Positions 45,266 to 59,500 are shown, counted from the stretch's first letter. The stretch is 64,000 nt of DNA from Cenococcum geophilum 1.58 (GCA_001692895.1 KV748180.1:4189169-4253168); one strand, 5' to 3'. Made by a program: numbers and translations. The notes: generated by a model not told the origin, from the sequence alone.

Positions 45266-46010
45266 AAGCGAGCCTCACTAAAGTAGAAATGCGCATCACG
45301 AAAAATACCTTAAATCGCGATTGAACCCCACCAAAATCTAAGTGCTATCCGTGAAAATTATTCTAGCCTTCGTGTTCTATAATAAGGGTATTAATAGCAG
45401 CCATTCTAGTGATAAGAGCTCTAATCTTTGCCTACGGGAGGTTATCCTACGTACTTCTCTACTCCACTAGACCCTAATCCTTTCGCAAGAGTGCTACCTT
45501 ATATCTTTATGCCTCTTAAATATCTATAAGACCTAACTTCTTTGTGCTTTTAGCTCTATAAAGGCCTCTCTCGCGGAGCTTCTTCTTAATTATGCGGTGG
45601 TGGTAGTTAAAGAATCTATCCCCCCTTATAACAATATGCTAAAGCTTCTTCCGTTATTTCTTATTTAAGATATAACTTTTAAGTAAGTCAGTAATCTCTT
45701 AAACTGGGGTTAGGGCTTTATACCTAATTTAGGCTTCCTAGCAACTTAATTACTCTTTAATCGTAGGAGTAGGGAGGCTAGCTTCTTCGCACTCTACTAG
45801 GAAGGCACCGACGCGTGCTCTAATCTTTTTAGCTATGTTTATATTAATTCCAGCTCGTTAAGCAGCCTCTGCAGAATATACGTATTATAGGTGGGTCAAA
45901 TATTTAATCTTCTGGCCTTCCGTAGATGGTGGAGCCATAAGTGCTGTCTCACTAATTGTCTTGGTGGGGTTTGCTAAGAAAAAATCTCGCTAATAAAGTA
46001 CTTGGCAAAA
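45266..46010 (-). mobile_element. Tc1-like element J, partial, inserted in the outer right arm
   Basis: It separates two pieces of the outer arm. Inverted AACCCCACCAA (45324-45334) and TTGGTGGGGTT (45961-45971) lie near its ends. The only coding content is an N-terminal transposase half on the minus strand. Confidence 0.6.
45338..45938 (-). pseudogene. Tc1-like transposase, N-terminal half
   Basis: ATG at 45938 (MAPPSTEGQKIKYLTHL) opens a frame of about 200 codons. It covers an N-terminal helix-turn-helix (EAA-RAGINI, AKKIRARVGA), a second DNA-binding part (LTPV-EITDLLKSYI), HHRIIKKKLRERGLYRAKST, then KKLGLIDI and VALLRKD-GLVEWRS, the usual run-up to the first catalytic Asp. The DDE core itself is missing, and the frame runs into the inverted end. 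Ten or so Gln/Trp stops. Typical of a deleted, RIP-altered fungal Tc1 element. Confidence 0.75.
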
Positions 46011-46060
46011 TATGGGTCAAATTCAATGCCGCGCGCCTTCGTACTTGTGTGGGCCACATA
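46011..46060. other. Outer inverted-repeat element, right arm, outer piece
   Basis: TATGGGTCAAATTCAATGCC and GCGCGCCTTCGTA are the complement of 34483-34511, followed by GTGGGCCACATAC. Joining it to 45220-45265 rebuilds the mirror of 34456-34548. Confidence 0.7.
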
Positions 46061-48459
46061 CTTGTGGATTATGTTAAGGGTATTTTCCTTTAAAATAAAT
46101 TATTTAACAAAGGGTAAATATTGTCTTTATAATAAATACCTATTTATAATTCTTAAACAACTTTATAGAAAACTTTTTTTAAAAGATATATCTTATTATA
46201 ATTAAATTTATATATACGCTTAATATAACTCTAAATTTGTCTATATTTTAGGTCTTTTTTACCTATATATTAACCTTTTTTTACACTCATTTATAAAAGC
46301 TATAAAACTTTTAAATTTACTTTAGTTATATCCTATTTATTTATATACCTTCTATTGATTAGGTATATATAATTTTTATATAAAGATTTTATTTAGAGTA
46401 GCTAATTACCTATATTTTACTAAGGGGCTTAGTATTACTATCTTGGCTAGAGACTTAAGCTATTATTATTTTTATAATTACGTATATAATAGGGAAATTT
46501 TTTATAAATCCTATTTAAGTACCTAATTAACAAGGAAGGCATACAATATAGGAGTTAATTGCTATTTGCATTGGTGTATAAATTGCCCCAGTAGTCCGCC
46601 ATTTAATTATTGCATAAAATTGCTAAAGGGACACTATATGCAAGCACTGCTTTTTTATATAGACTTATAAATATTAGATTTAGAATCTATAATATTTATT
46701 TATAAGTTCTACTTATTTTAGTCTATATTAATTAATTCGTTATAGAGAAAATAGGTTGACAAGTCGGTAGTTTAATTTTTGTTAGGTGGCCGAGTTTAGG
46801 GGCTAACTAAGTTCTAGGGGTCTGAGCTTATAAGCTATTAGTATAGGTTACCATTAGCGGGTTACTAGTAGGTTGTGGACCTTTGTTAAATAGACCTTAG
46901 TTATAAATAGGCCTATTTTCTAATATAAATAACCTGCTAAGCTAGTATAGAGTAACGGACTAGGTTTAGGAAGGGTACTTTTTAAATTAAGCTTTGTTGG
47001 TAGCGTACGCCGTAGCCTTACTTATAAGTCACTTATAAGCCGCCTGCTAGTTACTAGCATAGTGTTATAGAACACCCCCGTAATACCTTATATACGTTTA
47101 CCTATTTCTACCAACTTAGTAATTAGAGACTAACCGCGAAATAGCAATCTAACGGCAATCTACGGCATTCTGCTATATTCTGCTAAGTTCTACTAAATTC
47201 TGCTAAGTTTTGCTAGGACTATAACCTAAACCCTATTCTACCTATATACGTATTAACTAAGTAACTAAGTTAATAATATATGCCCTTTCTTCTCGTTTTT
47301 CTACCTTCTTTCCTTATATAACGTTTTAACTTCCTTATATAGTTTATATATATAGCTTAATAATATCTACCTTACTATATATTACCGTCGCTGGCCGTTA
47401 AAACCGGACTCTACACCTATATATAGTAACGGCTACAAACCTAGTCTTTAAAGTTTAGATCTAAAGCCAACGTAAAGACGTTATATAGCGTGCGGATAGG
47501 ACCTAGTGGTAGTTGTAGGCGTTAAGGGCGGTAGTGAAAATTTTTTGGATGGTGAGATCTTAAAAACCACTACTGTTAGCTCTCTACAATACGACGACTA
47601 CTACGCTGTTCTCCTATTTAGGGCACCTATACGATCCAATATGGATATATAGTTTTTGATAACATCCCCTAACCCCCAGTAGAAGGCATTAACGACCTTA
47701 TATTAATAAATAAACAAACGTAAACAAATAAACGAATGAGTAAATATACGGCCCCTCCTAACCCCTAGGGCGATCGCCTGCGGAGCATGCGGTTACTCGC
47801 CGTACTGCTATAACACTACTAAAACCAATAGCTGGATAACCCTATACGGTTTTCCTTATCTCCTCTTAACGGAGTGGTGCCCTTAAAGAGGGCCTAGTGA
47901 CTAAGGCCTAGGCATAAAAGATACACACATCCCGCTTTTATCTTTTAGTATTAGGATAGTAGAACGGATAAATCCCCCTTACGCCTTTAATAGGCCTTAA
48001 GGGGGGGAGGTATAGTGTAAATAGTAATAGTTAACAGGAGATAGTATATAGGGGGTGGTTAAGATATGGGATATAACTATAAGTATATAGTAATCGATCG
48101 GCAAGGCCTAGCTAGGACGTAGTAAACCCTAGCTTTAAATAAGCTAAAGAAGGAAGTAGTAGTTCCTAAGGAGTTTAAAACATCTAAGGAAAAGGATAAG
48201 TAGTAGGCTTATAGGGCCGCTGTTACGTACAGGCATAGTAATTTAGGGTTTTTTATCCTACTAAGGTGGCTTATAGGGTTTTTCCTCCCCCCTAATAGTA
48301 AGGGTTTTTTTCTATTAATATTACTTTCCCCTTATATACGGAGTAGTCTGCGTAGGCCTAGATAGGATCCGTATTAGACATTAATTAAAGAATCTACTAC
48401 TATATTACCGTCGCTTATACTTACTCCGTAACACTATATTACGTTAACTACCTATACTA
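46061..48459. other. AT-rich stretch without recognisable gene
   Basis: 2.4 kb with no frame I can assign. 46.07-46.75 kb is extremely AT-rich. A short degenerate repeat (TTCTGCTAAG-like, 47166-47215) and a hairpin (CCCCCTTAC-GCCT, loop, AGGCCTTAAGGGGG at about 47967-48009) are visible. The G run of that hairpin ends in GAGGTATAGTG and could instead be a polypurine tract before an LTR, but no second LTR copy is present. The small frame at 46002-46205 starts in the outer arm of the Tc1 relic and looks accidental. Confidence 0.5.
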
Positions 48460-49013
48460 CTGTTAATATATAGAATAAACCTAAAGCTCCTATAATAACC
48501 GCTAGTATTATATCCGCACTCTAAAAACAATTAGTAGAGATATAAAAGTCTTTTATAAACGCCCTTATATAGAACTAAGCTATTTTAAATTAATAATAAG
48601 CTAAATAAGAAGCATAATACTAATAATTAATTAAGGACCTCTAAGAAGAAGTCTATACCCTTAAGATGCCTACGCTAGGGCCCTAAGACCGAATACTATC
48701 TTTAGAGATAAATACGCGGAATAAGAGTCCTAAACCCGTAATAGTTATCTACCCTAAACTAACTACTATACTAAAATAATCTAAACAACTACTAGATCCC
48801 CTGGTATTTACTAGTAAATAATAAAAACTTTAATTATTTCTAAGCTAGCTTAAAAATAAGCTAATTAGTAACGCTAACTGTTACCTAACTAAAGCTAATT
48901 AACTCTATTACGCCCTAAGTTAACTAGGAAGAGAGGTAGCTAACCTTATTAAACCTCTTTAGCTAAACTTAGTATAAAGCCTAGTTATACTTCTTAAAGC
49001 CTTATATAGTGAC
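48460..49013 (+). pseudogene. Gypsy D gag, 5' part (interrupted by Copia E)
   Basis: The clearest part is LLDPLVFTSK followed by LKNKLISNANCYLTKAN and LGREVANLIKPL (48795-49000), which is the capsid-like core of retrotransposon gag. The frame is cut at 49013 by Copia E and resumes at 62460. GTGAC (49009-49013) is the left target duplicate. Confidence 0.75.
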
Positions 49014-49233
49014 TGTTGGTTACATAAGGTAATATTACGTAGCTACGGTTTATAGATAGTATAATAATTGTTAATTCTATATATCTTAAATAAGAGAGGG
49101 TGAGGAGCTTAAGGCTCCTTACTACGCTAGTGCCGCGGTAATATATAATGGTAACTTGCCGTATATAACGGCAACTTGCTATACGTGACGGTAATATACC
49201 TTATATGGTAACCACTTGCCTTTATTCCCAATA
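49014..49233 (-). mobile_element. LTR of Copia E (3' LTR in element orientation)
   Basis: 220 bp, TGTTGGTTACATAAGG to TTTATTCCCAATA on the plus strand. It contains GAGGAGCTTAAGGCTCCT, a palindrome shared with the other LTR. Confidence 0.93.
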
Positions 49234-49539
49234 CTGGCAACTCTTCTTTTATAGTTGCTATCTATATATATATACCGCTTAGCTAGCGGAACAGAGATTG
49301 ATCCTCCTTGCTTGCTGTTACCGTTATAATATAGGTCTCGCTATCCTAAAATTTGCCTTTTAGCATATGGTGCTTTCTCGCTTATAAGCTGTGGGTAAGT
49401 ATCTTATTAGTAGGGCCGCTAAGGCGCTAGCGGTAAGCGAGCTAATAGCGATTTTCTATCCCGGGGATGGAAAATCCTAATTAGCTGGTTTAAGTTAGGG
49501 TCTGTAGAATATTATACTTCTACTCCCTTTTAACCTAAC

Positions 49540-52500
49540 CTTTAACTCGTATATATAGAGTATTTATATTAATAAACGTCTCTAGTGCCTTATTTGGGTT
49601 CGCCTTCGTTATCACATTTACCGGGTTATCTTAGCTATTAATCTATTAGATTTTAAAGAGTTCTTAACGCTTATAGGATTGCTAAAGTGCTATAATATTA
49701 ATTATAAGGCGCTTTTCCTTTGTGGTACTAAGTTTAACTAAATACTTATAAAGGGAATATAAGTTAGTGCACACGATTATAGGAATAATAGGAAGTTTAA
49801 GTTAATCTATAATTATCTTTAGGGTAGTTCTAATTGCAATTGCTATATTAACTCCGCTAACCATTCTATATATCTCTAACACTAAAACGCTTTAAGTAAC
49901 ACGCTTACTCTTGGTTAAGCTTTAATAGATAAGGTTGCTATAGATTATAAAGTTATTCTCTTTAGTAGATTTATTTATAATAAAGATTTTATATTTTAAC
50001 TAGGAGCTAAAATCTTTATTATTTATAAACGATCTATTAATAAATATAAAGAGCTTAGCGGTGGGAAGATTAATAGGCATATAGAGTAGTCCCTAATTAA
50101 GATAGTTTATTTACTAAAAAAGACGCTTATTTAGGGTAAGAATATTATCTTTAGTTAGTTCCTAGTGTTAAGCGGCAATAAAGAGATTAAATAAAGCCTT
50201 AGGTTAATAAATAGAAGTAATATAAGCTCCGCGAGTACGTTACTCTATATATCCTTACTTTAGAAAATTAATGTTAATAACGTTAATCTTCTTACCTTAG
50301 CCCTTCTGGCGTAAAGTAATAGAATCCTTATTTAGGGAGAGGATGCATTTATTAAAAAGTAATAGTGTTATTAAATTAAGCTTTTCTTTTAGCTTTGCTA
50401 TAAGATTTACTTTTACTAGCTTATTTTCTTTAAGAGCTAAGAATTAGTTATCTCCTAAGATAATTATATTATTAGTTTATATACCAATAATTCTAAATAG
50501 AGTTCCCATGGTTATAATAAAAAAGTAGGGATTAAATATAGATGTAGTTATTAAAAGCTTCTCTTTATAGTGCTTACTATAGGTAGCCTACTAATAGGTT
50601 CCTGCCTCTATAATTTTATATAATGGCTTAAGTATAACTATAATTATATCTTCCGGATATTAGTGGCAAATTTACTCTAAAAGGTGCGCTAATATTAAGC
50701 GTTAAAGGTGCGTCTTTAATTAGGTGTAGGTATAAGTAATATCTTATAAATAGACTGCTATTCTATTCTTTATTAAGGAGGGAGCTAATATGATAATAAC
50801 TCGTTAACTAGCTTATTAAATTATAAGAGATTACGTAAGAATTATCTCCTTACTATTATTGTTGTAACCTTAGATAATAAGCCTTAATTTCTTAAATAGG
50901 GTATTAGTAGCTTTGCCCTTAATTTTATTAACTATCCTTAACTTAAAGATGCGAACTTTATTAAACTTAGTAGGGTTATACTTCTTAAATTTAAAGACTC
51001 CTCTTGCGATAAGTCTGTTAATCTCCTACTTATTAGATACTTAAAAAGGAGCTCCTAAAGTTATAATATAACCTTTCTTTTAGAGCTATTTTGCGAGCTT
51101 AAAGTTAGCCTTCTCTTTAGCTGTTATAAAGGCTATTAATAACTTAACTCTATTCTTAATGGCGGTAATAAATTATTCTTTAAAATTAATAAGATATTGG
51201 CGATTTTATAATCCCATTAGGCGACCTCTACCGCGTTATAGTTATAACATATCTACTACAATTATATTAGAATTGTAGTCGCCTTCTAAAGTACGTTAAT
51301 TATAATTCTTTTTTAGGGTATCTTCTAGGGCATCCTATAAAGGCTTAGAATTGTTATCTTTATAGTAAGGCTTAATAATAGTTAAATAGAATTAAGTGGG
51401 TCTGTAAGGCATCTAAATAGTATAAGTTTAACTATTAATTACAATAAGTTAATATGGGCCTAATTATCCTCCCTTTTTACGCTATATATATACCTTAGAC
51501 TAAAGTAGCAAATTAATTATAGTTAAGGTATTTAGGCTATTTCTTATTCCTAGTGTATTATTAACCTAGCGTATAGTATAAAGGCGTTATACCTTCTTTA
51601 TTCCCTTATAAATCGCCTTAGCTTATTATATAACGGAGGGAGATAGTAAAGAATTATTAGTTATTTATAGGTAGGCGCTAAAGACTAGTAATATAGGTAC
51701 GAGTATATCTAGGCTAGCGGAATTATTAATAGCTTTAATAGCTATTTACAAGGTAAGTTTTTTACTAATATTTTTTAGTTTTAAAGAGATAATCTTATAT
51801 ACGCGGCGTAATAGCATATAATATCGCTCTACTTTTTTAATACTATTATATACCTTAATAGGGACTTCCTCAACCTTAATTGCTATTACCTTTATTTATT
51901 ATCGGAACTCTATAAATAAAAAGTTCTTTTTTATATTACAGATAATTTAATTAGGGGGTCCTAAGTAAATATTAATTTAGTATAATTAAAGGGTATCCTA
52001 TACATTTCTAGCTAATATATCCTTTAAGAATCGTATGGCTTAGAAGGAGGTTAAGAAGTTAATAACTTAGAGTACTGGCTTACCGCTAAGATATATAACG
52101 TCGACAATAATATAGAAGTTAAAGTTATAGTTATTTTAAGTGTGAACTTAAATCGGCTAGGGGACTTCTAGTTTATTTAGTAGTACTAGTAGTATTTTAT
52201 AAGATACTTAATTGCCTTAACCTTAACTTTATAGCCTACTTGCTAAAGAACCCTAAGCAATTAATAAATAGATAGGTAGCCAAAATAATGGTATAGTTAG
52301 CGTAACTCTAACTTAGTTAAGTGGCTTTAAGTAATACTCTTTTCTAGTTAATAAAGGAGCAACTAGGGGTAACCCTACTTACGTATAATAGGTACCTAAT
52401 TATCTCCTTAAATAAGTATATTTTTAAGGTTATTAAGCTTAATGCCTAATTTATCTATATCTTTAATATAAAGTAGAAATGGGGTGTTTATAGAAATAAC

Positions 52501-54450
52501 GTAAAAAGTAATATACCCTAAGGGGGTTTAAACCCTAATTGTGCTAAGAGAGATTATAGTGCCTTTGCTAAAACAAATCGTATATTAGCCTGCCATTAAT
52601 TAGTTAATTTAAATAGAGCTATTAAGCTACTAGAGAGCTCGAACTTAAGGTTCTCCTATTATAGATACTCTTACAGCTCTAGTATCTAGCATAATACTAT
52701 AGAAGATATTCGCTGAGTATTTATTGTTAAAGAAGAACGTAGAGCTCTTCTTTAGCTTATTAAAGATATCTAACTTTATAATAGAATAAAGCATAAATTA
52801 GTTATTAAGAATAGTAACGGTTTATATACTATTTACCTTACCATACTTAATAAAGTATTAGTTAAGTAAGTAGTCCTTAATTTCTATATCTATAAGAAGC
52901 TGTTTAGTCTTATTAACCTTACCCTTAAGATCTTTTACGCTTTTATATTAAACTAAAAAGCTTTAAAAGTAGGCTGTAGTAACCTTATAATTTCTAATAT
53001 TTCTTATACTTTAACGGAACTTATTATATACCTCCTTTTACTTATTAAGGGAGTATCTAGTTAATTAGTAATTTGGCTTTTTATAAACATAGCACTTCTT
53101 TTAGCAATTACTTTAAAATAAACCTCTATAAGGACCTCTATAATTACCTTATAGTTAATATTAATTATATCCTCTTTTATATTCCTTACTACGGCCACTA
53201 TATATTTAATTAGTCTAGTTATAATTATATTAGTTAGGAATACTTAGTTAGGTAGGGTTTTCGGTATAGAACTATTAAGATTCTTATATTTATATTATAG
53301 TACCTATAGCGAAGCGTAGCTTAGTATATACTCCTTTAAACGTATCTATAGGTTTATATAGCGCTAAGTTATACTTAAGAACGCTATAGCATGCTAAGAT
53401 AACCTAGTCCCTTAGGCTATTCTTATTTTAGTAAGTTTTAGTAAAGCTATATTAGATTTTCTAAAATTTATTAAAGAGAAGTTAAAGGCACTCTAAATAA
53501 GTCTTTATTGGGTTAGAAGCGATAACTCTTTAGAATATAGTCTTTTACTTTTTAGATATATAAAGCTAGCGATTCTTATTAGTCTTAAAGTGGGCTTTAG
53601 TAAGCTAAAGTATTATATTAAAGCTATAGTTTCTACCTATAATATAGTTATAATAAAATATTACCGCCCGTCCCTTTAATATAATAGAGAAAGCGTAGTA
53701 GTATTAGTGGCATTAAATTTTAACCTTATTATAATAGTTATAGAAAACCTATAGTTTTGCTCTAAGTATATTATATAATTCTCCTTTAAACTTCTTCTCT
53801 TTGTCTAAATATACCTTTATTAGATTTATAACTTCTTATAATAGAGGCTTACTAGTTAGCTAGAATAAAGGAGCTAAAGGTAATAAAGGTAAAGAAAGAG
53901 TACCTCTAGGTAGGAAAGCACCTCTAGGTAAAAGAGTACCTTTAGGTAGGAGAGTAGCGTTCTAGGGGTTTTATTCTAAATTAAAGTTACCTTTTAAAGA
54001 ATATAGGTTAGTTTTAGGTTTCTATAGTTAATATATAATCTTAGCTTCCGTCTATACTAGTTCTTCTATACTAGTAATAACGGCCTAAATATTACTAGTA
54101 ATTAAGTTACCGTTTTTAGTAATATATACCCTATTCCTATAAAGGAAGTCTTAAAAATCCTAAATAATATTAACATTACTAAGTACCTAGGTATTAGCGG
54201 TCTATCCTATAAAATCCTCCCTAAAATATTCCCATAGCTATAAATCGGCGTAGTATTTACTTTAGTAGAATATAATACGGTATAGGAGAAAGCTATTAAC
54301 TTGTTTTGCGGTATAAGTTATTATATTAAAGGTAAATTTGTTCCAATTTTTATTAATAAGTTTCGCGTATAAAGCTACCCCTAGTAGTAAGGAGTCTTCC
54401 CAGTTGTTTAAAATAGGCGTAGCTATGTTTTTAGAGGGAGGGAAGTGTTA
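49540..54450 (-). pseudogene. Copia gag-pol of element E, RIP-degraded
   Basis: Read leftwards: the gag region (54.45 to about 53 kb), continued on the far side of Gypsy F at 61877-62234. Next a protease with LDTRAVRVSIIGEP (about 52.68 kb, Gly of DTG changed). The integrase zinc region follows (52.3-52.15 kb, LRQLYHYFGYLSIYQLLRVL), in which His and Cys ligands have become Tyr. RT begins near 50.97 kb (RIVNKIKGKATNT, LFKKLRLII-GYNN). RNase H is at 50.06-49.56 kb (INRSFINNKDFSS, TKSKRVT-SVLVLEIYRM, DNPVNVITKANPNKALETF). Homologous blocks occur in Copia C in the same order. Dozens of Gln/Trp stops. Limits are approximate. Confidence 0.88.
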
Positions 54451-54455
54451 TTAGT

Positions 54456-54642
54456 TGTCACGGCACTAACCTAACGCATACTATTTCATACTGTCTCGTA
54501 CTGTTTCCTACTGTTGGCTAGTCCACCACTAGTACCTTAGCGGCCGGCCCTACTATTTATATACAATACCCCCTTTCCACCTTCTTCTCCTTTTTATACC
54601 ATAACGTAGTTATTCAGTCTACTTCATTGCAGTACTGTAACA
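54456..54642 (+). mobile_element. 5' LTR of Gypsy F
   Basis: 187 bp; TGTCACGG to CTGTAACA. Less RIP-altered than the 3' copy at 61685-61871. Confidence 0.95.
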
Positions 54643-54862
54643 GTTTGTGGTATCTCTAATTACACCCTATTGCGATCTTTATTTTTCCCAGTCTACTATC
54701 TCTATTTTCCTAGTATAATCGCGACCCGGCGTAACCGATAATACTATACTATAGTCCTAGACAATCTCAGCACAGTCTTAATATAGCCTCAGTATAGTCT
54801 TAGCAATCTTAGTATTATAGTTAGCCTTATAGATTCCAATTGCCTTACCCAGATCTCCTAGA

Positions 54863-56450
54863 ATGGGCGACCACAATATAGACGACGTCCCGCCGACGAA
54901 CCCTCGCGAAGCGCTCGCCCGCCTCCTTAACACCTCCTATACTAATATCGCCTAGGCAATTAGAAACAGTCCTAAATACCTAAAGGACCTTAATATAGCA
55001 GGAACCTTTTAGCAACTCTCTATATATACAGCCTTCTTAACTAGTATTAAGAGCGGCCTTTAAGCCGTCTATAGCAAAGGCTAAGCTATAAAGTCTTAAC
55101 TTAAAAAAGCTTAATACAGAATTAACTCCCTTAAAACACTTAAAACATATATTAAATAATACGAATAGTAAGCCCTTATATATACCAAGACTATATAAAA
55201 CCTAAGCTTTTAGATTACTACACTTACTAAGACTATTGCCGATAAGAACCCTACTACTAGCTCCCCTCTTTTAACTAAGCTCTATAGAAAAAAGCGTAAA
55301 GTAAAAGATCCAACCCCGTTTAATAGTAAAGGATCACTAATTAAAAAGTAAAAAAAATTTAAAGTATAGAAAATAAAAATCTAAGGCGTTTTCTAGAGGG
55401 ATATAAAGTGCTTTAAAACCCTAATAGATAAAATCCTCTATATATCAGACATGCTAACGGATAAGGCTTATAACTATATTAAATATAGCCTTAATATGCT
55501 ACGCATATACCCAAATAACCTAAGTAAATAGACCTTTTCTAACTAAGAGTCTATATTTATATATATAAGAGGATACTATAAGACTATAGATATAACCTAA
55601 GCGGCCAAAAATAAGTTAGATACCTTAAGCTAAGGCAAGCGTAACTACTGGTCCTAAAAAGTAGAGCTTAATAAGTTAATAATTAAAGTAAATAAGACCA
55701 AGGAATAAAAAGTAAATTTACTTAAGAAAAATATTTCCTCTAAGATAAAGGACCTAGCCCTTACCCTTAGCCGTAAAATCGGCGATGCTAACTATAAAGG
55801 CTAAAGTAAGCAGATGGATGTGTTTACTTATAACTTATAGAACTATACCTACTATACTAAATTAAATACCGCTAAGCTAAGTGCCGCTAGCGGCTATTAA
55901 CCTATATTACTATAGAATAACCTAATAGACCTAGACGCCGTTAAGTTCGGTAGTAGTAGTAATAGCCTCCCTAATAATATCTAAAGATATTATATAAATA
56001 ATAGACTTTATATAGCGTATAGCCAACCTAGCCACTAAAAAGATACTTATAACCCCTAGTAAAACCTAAATCCCCTTTTAATACCACTACGCCAACCCCC
56101 CTCTAGCCGCGGCGGATTCTTTAATAGAGGGGATAGTAATTAAGGCGGTAACTATAGATAAAGACGTAGGTTCGGATATAGAAACCCATCCCCGTAATTC
56201 CCTTCCCCAACGCAGCCCTAGCTAATAGTCCCGTACGTAAACTATAGATAAGTACTCCGTGTTACTACTAACTGTAAAACCGGCTATATTATTAGCAAAG
56301 TACCCCCTAGCATATATACACCGTTAGAAACTAATACGTTAGGATATACTAGTCAAGACTATAGCCACCAGCTAAGCCCTATAACGTAGCCATTAAAAGG
56401 CCAACCCTTAAACTAAGCTACCTTTAAGGGTTAGAACTATATAGGGAGGA
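54863..56450 (+). pseudogene. gag of Gypsy F, RIP-degraded
   Basis: ATG 54863 (MGDHNIDDVPPTNPREALAR) starts about 220 bp after the LTR. Protein-like frames (LKDLNIAGTF, INSLKTLKTYI) continue with Gln/Trp stops, and a Pro/Gly/Arg-rich part follows near 56.1 kb. A gag homologous at its N-terminus begins at 20976 behind the split LTR. The C-terminal limit is not defined. Confidence 0.7.
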
Positions 56451-56599
56451 GGATAAAAGAATTAGATCTATACTACTAGATTAGTTAAACCTTATTCTAA
56501 ACTAGCTGCTATTTAATCTTAAAATAGTAAATAACGATAAAAATTCTATCCTTATTTAGACTTACCTCTCCTTACTACGTAACCTACTCCTAGAAGTTC

Positions 56600-59500
56600 T
56601 TATTAAAACAGTAAGCCTTATTAATAGTAGTAGTACAGCACCAGCGTTTATAGACGAAGACTCGCTTATAAAGAAGTATAATATTATAATAAAAAGACTC
56701 CTAGTTCTAAAACCACTCCGCCTTACTAACAGACTCTAATCTAGCTTTATTACCTATTACTTTANANNAAAAATAANAATCNGCNANTATATAGAATCTA
56801 TACTTTTCTATATTATAAAGTTATTACCCTTAACACTAGTAATTCTTAAAATGCCCTAGCTTAAAAAGCATAACCTAAGCATAAACTTCCCTATTTTAGG
56901 GCTTAAGTTTAACTCTAACTACTATACCTATAACTATTTCCTATAGCACATCCCTAATTGTAACTGAGTAGTACTATATAGACGTATTACACGGCTAATA
57001 CTTAGATACCGTTAGCTAATAGTAAAAGAGGTACCTAATACTAGTAAGCTAATATACACAGTAAATAAAACAGAGATTCTAGAAGACTAGACCACCGCTT
57101 TACCCCTAAAAAACACCGCCCCGCCCCTAAGAATATAAACACCACTAGAACTATAAGTCCCCTATATATACCCGCTTAACCTAAGCTAGCCAATAAAATA
57201 CCTAACTCTAAGTTATTTACCATACGTATATACAACCGCGCGTATAATAGCTAAAGGCGTTACAGCTAAGACCGAAACCAGAGCAATTAAGACCCCCCCC
57301 CCCTATAATACCTAACCTTATATCCGTCTCCCGCGTATACTATATAAGGCTACTACCGCGTTTCCGCCCCCTAGGGCCGACTAAGCCGCGCTAGCTTAGC
57401 TATAGCACTAGAGAACTAAACACGCCCCAAACTGGACGACATTAGATACACTTATACTATCAATTTCACCCAGTTTTATAAACAAAAAGGCGTAAAGGTA
57501 ATAAGAATCTATATAGCGGAGCTAGTAGAACTAGTTAAATAAGAAGAATACTAATAGCTGGTTAAAGAGCTGCCTATAGGCCTAATAGAAGTACTAAACT
57601 TATTAGAGAAGTCTTTCCGCCGGCTAGTAAAGGGCGACTATACAATAGAAGAAGCCCGTAAAGCGCTACCCCCTTATTTTTATAATTTCCTTAAAATAAA
57701 CCTAAAAACTAAGCCTAAGTCTCTACGCCGGAAGATAGTTAACACTAATAGTAAAAAATTCCTAAAAGGCAAACTAGGATTAACCTGTAAAGATATTTTA
57801 TAACGCTTACTAAAGGAGTTCCGCGAATATATTAAGCACTTTCTCCCTAAGAATATAGATAAGCTGCCCCCTTACCAACTATAGGACTATAAAATTAAGA
57901 TTACCCTTAGAAACTAGGCCCCGTACTATAGAAACAGACCACTTTTACCTGCTAAACTTAGGTATATAAAAAAGTAGATTAATAAGATGCTAGATAAGGG
58001 TTTTATCCGCAAATTAACCTTACTAGCTACTATACCACTCCTTCTTACTACTAAGCCTGGTAGCGGTGTATAAATCTACTATAACTACCAAGGCCTAAAT
58101 ATAGTTATTATTAAGAATTAGTACCTACTACCACTAATCTATAAGACACTTAACGTACTTTATAGTGCTAAGTACTTTACTAAACTTAATATAATTACTA
58201 TGTTTAACTAAATCCGGATTATAGAGGGCTATAAGTAGCTTATAGCATTTATTACCCGGTTCGGACTCTATAAAATACTAGTTATACTATTCAGCCTCTA
58301 TAACACACCCGCTATATTTAAAAGCTATATTAATTATATCTTACACAACGCCTTTAATAACTACTATACTACCTACTTTAACGACATCCTTATCTTTTCT
58401 AAAATGCGCACTAAGTATACTAAGTATATAAATAAAGTTATCTAAAGACTTAGTAATACTAAACTTTAGATTAATATTAATAAGTTTAAGTTCTACTCTA
58501 CTAAAACAAAATACCTTAGCTTAATTATCTTAACTAATAGCATAACTATAAACCCTAAGAAGGTATAGGCTTTATAGGGATAAAAGGACCTAATATTAAT
58601 TAAAGAACTATAACAATTTCTTAGCTTCGCGAACTTCTACTAACAATTTATCCAAGGCTACTCTACTATCGCTATACCTATAATAAAACTCCTAAAGAAG
58701 GATATTAGATAGCTATAGGGACTAAAACAAGCCAAATTATTTAAGGCCCTTAAGGGAGCCTTTACCTTAGCACTAGTACTAGCATACTATAACTATATAA
58801 AGAAGATAGTAGCAAAGATAGACGTATTAAATTAGGCTTCTGGCGGAGTCCTTTCCCAGTATAACAATAACAGTAAATTAAAACTAGTCGTATTCTTCTT
58901 TATAAAGCACTTTACGCTAAAGTATAACTATAAGATCTATAATAAAGAACTCTTAGCTATTATTAAGGCTTTAGAGAAATAGCGTCCTAAGCTATAAGAG
59001 ACTAAGGAGCCGTTTAAAATTATTACTAACTATAAAAACCTACAGACGTTTATAACTACTAAGTAGCTAAATTAACGCCAAGTCCGGTAGGCAGAGTTCC
59101 TTTTATAGTTTAACTTTATAATTATATATAGACCTAGTAGTAAAGCTACGCTCCCTAACGCTCTAAGCTAGCTACTAGGAATAAGGCCTAAGGACGCTAA
59201 TAATAAACGCCTCCGCTACTAAGCCCAAGTTATTATACCGCCCTAGAAAATTAACCCTATAATCTTAGAAGAATTGCTATATAAGTCCCGTAACTCTAAT
59301 AATACGGAGTTTATAGCCGCTCTAGACTCTAAAATAGCTAAAAAGTTACTAAATAAGTTAATCTAGTTGGGATACCAGGAGAATAAACTCGTAAGAGATA
59401 TAGTAGCGGCCCTATAAGATCGGAAAGCTCGCCATTAGCTAAAGAAGATTAGGAAATTACTTTATTATAATAAGTTAGAATATAGTATCGTTAATAAACA

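Noticed and set aside
46002..46205. Plus-strand open frame after Tc1-like J
   Set aside because: It begins in the relic inverted repeat and continues into AT-rich filler with no protein-like pattern.
47967..48009. GC-rich hairpin followed by a G run, considered as terminator or polypurine tract
   Set aside because: No gene precedes it in a suitable place and no paired LTR is visible, so it is only mentioned under the unassigned stretch.
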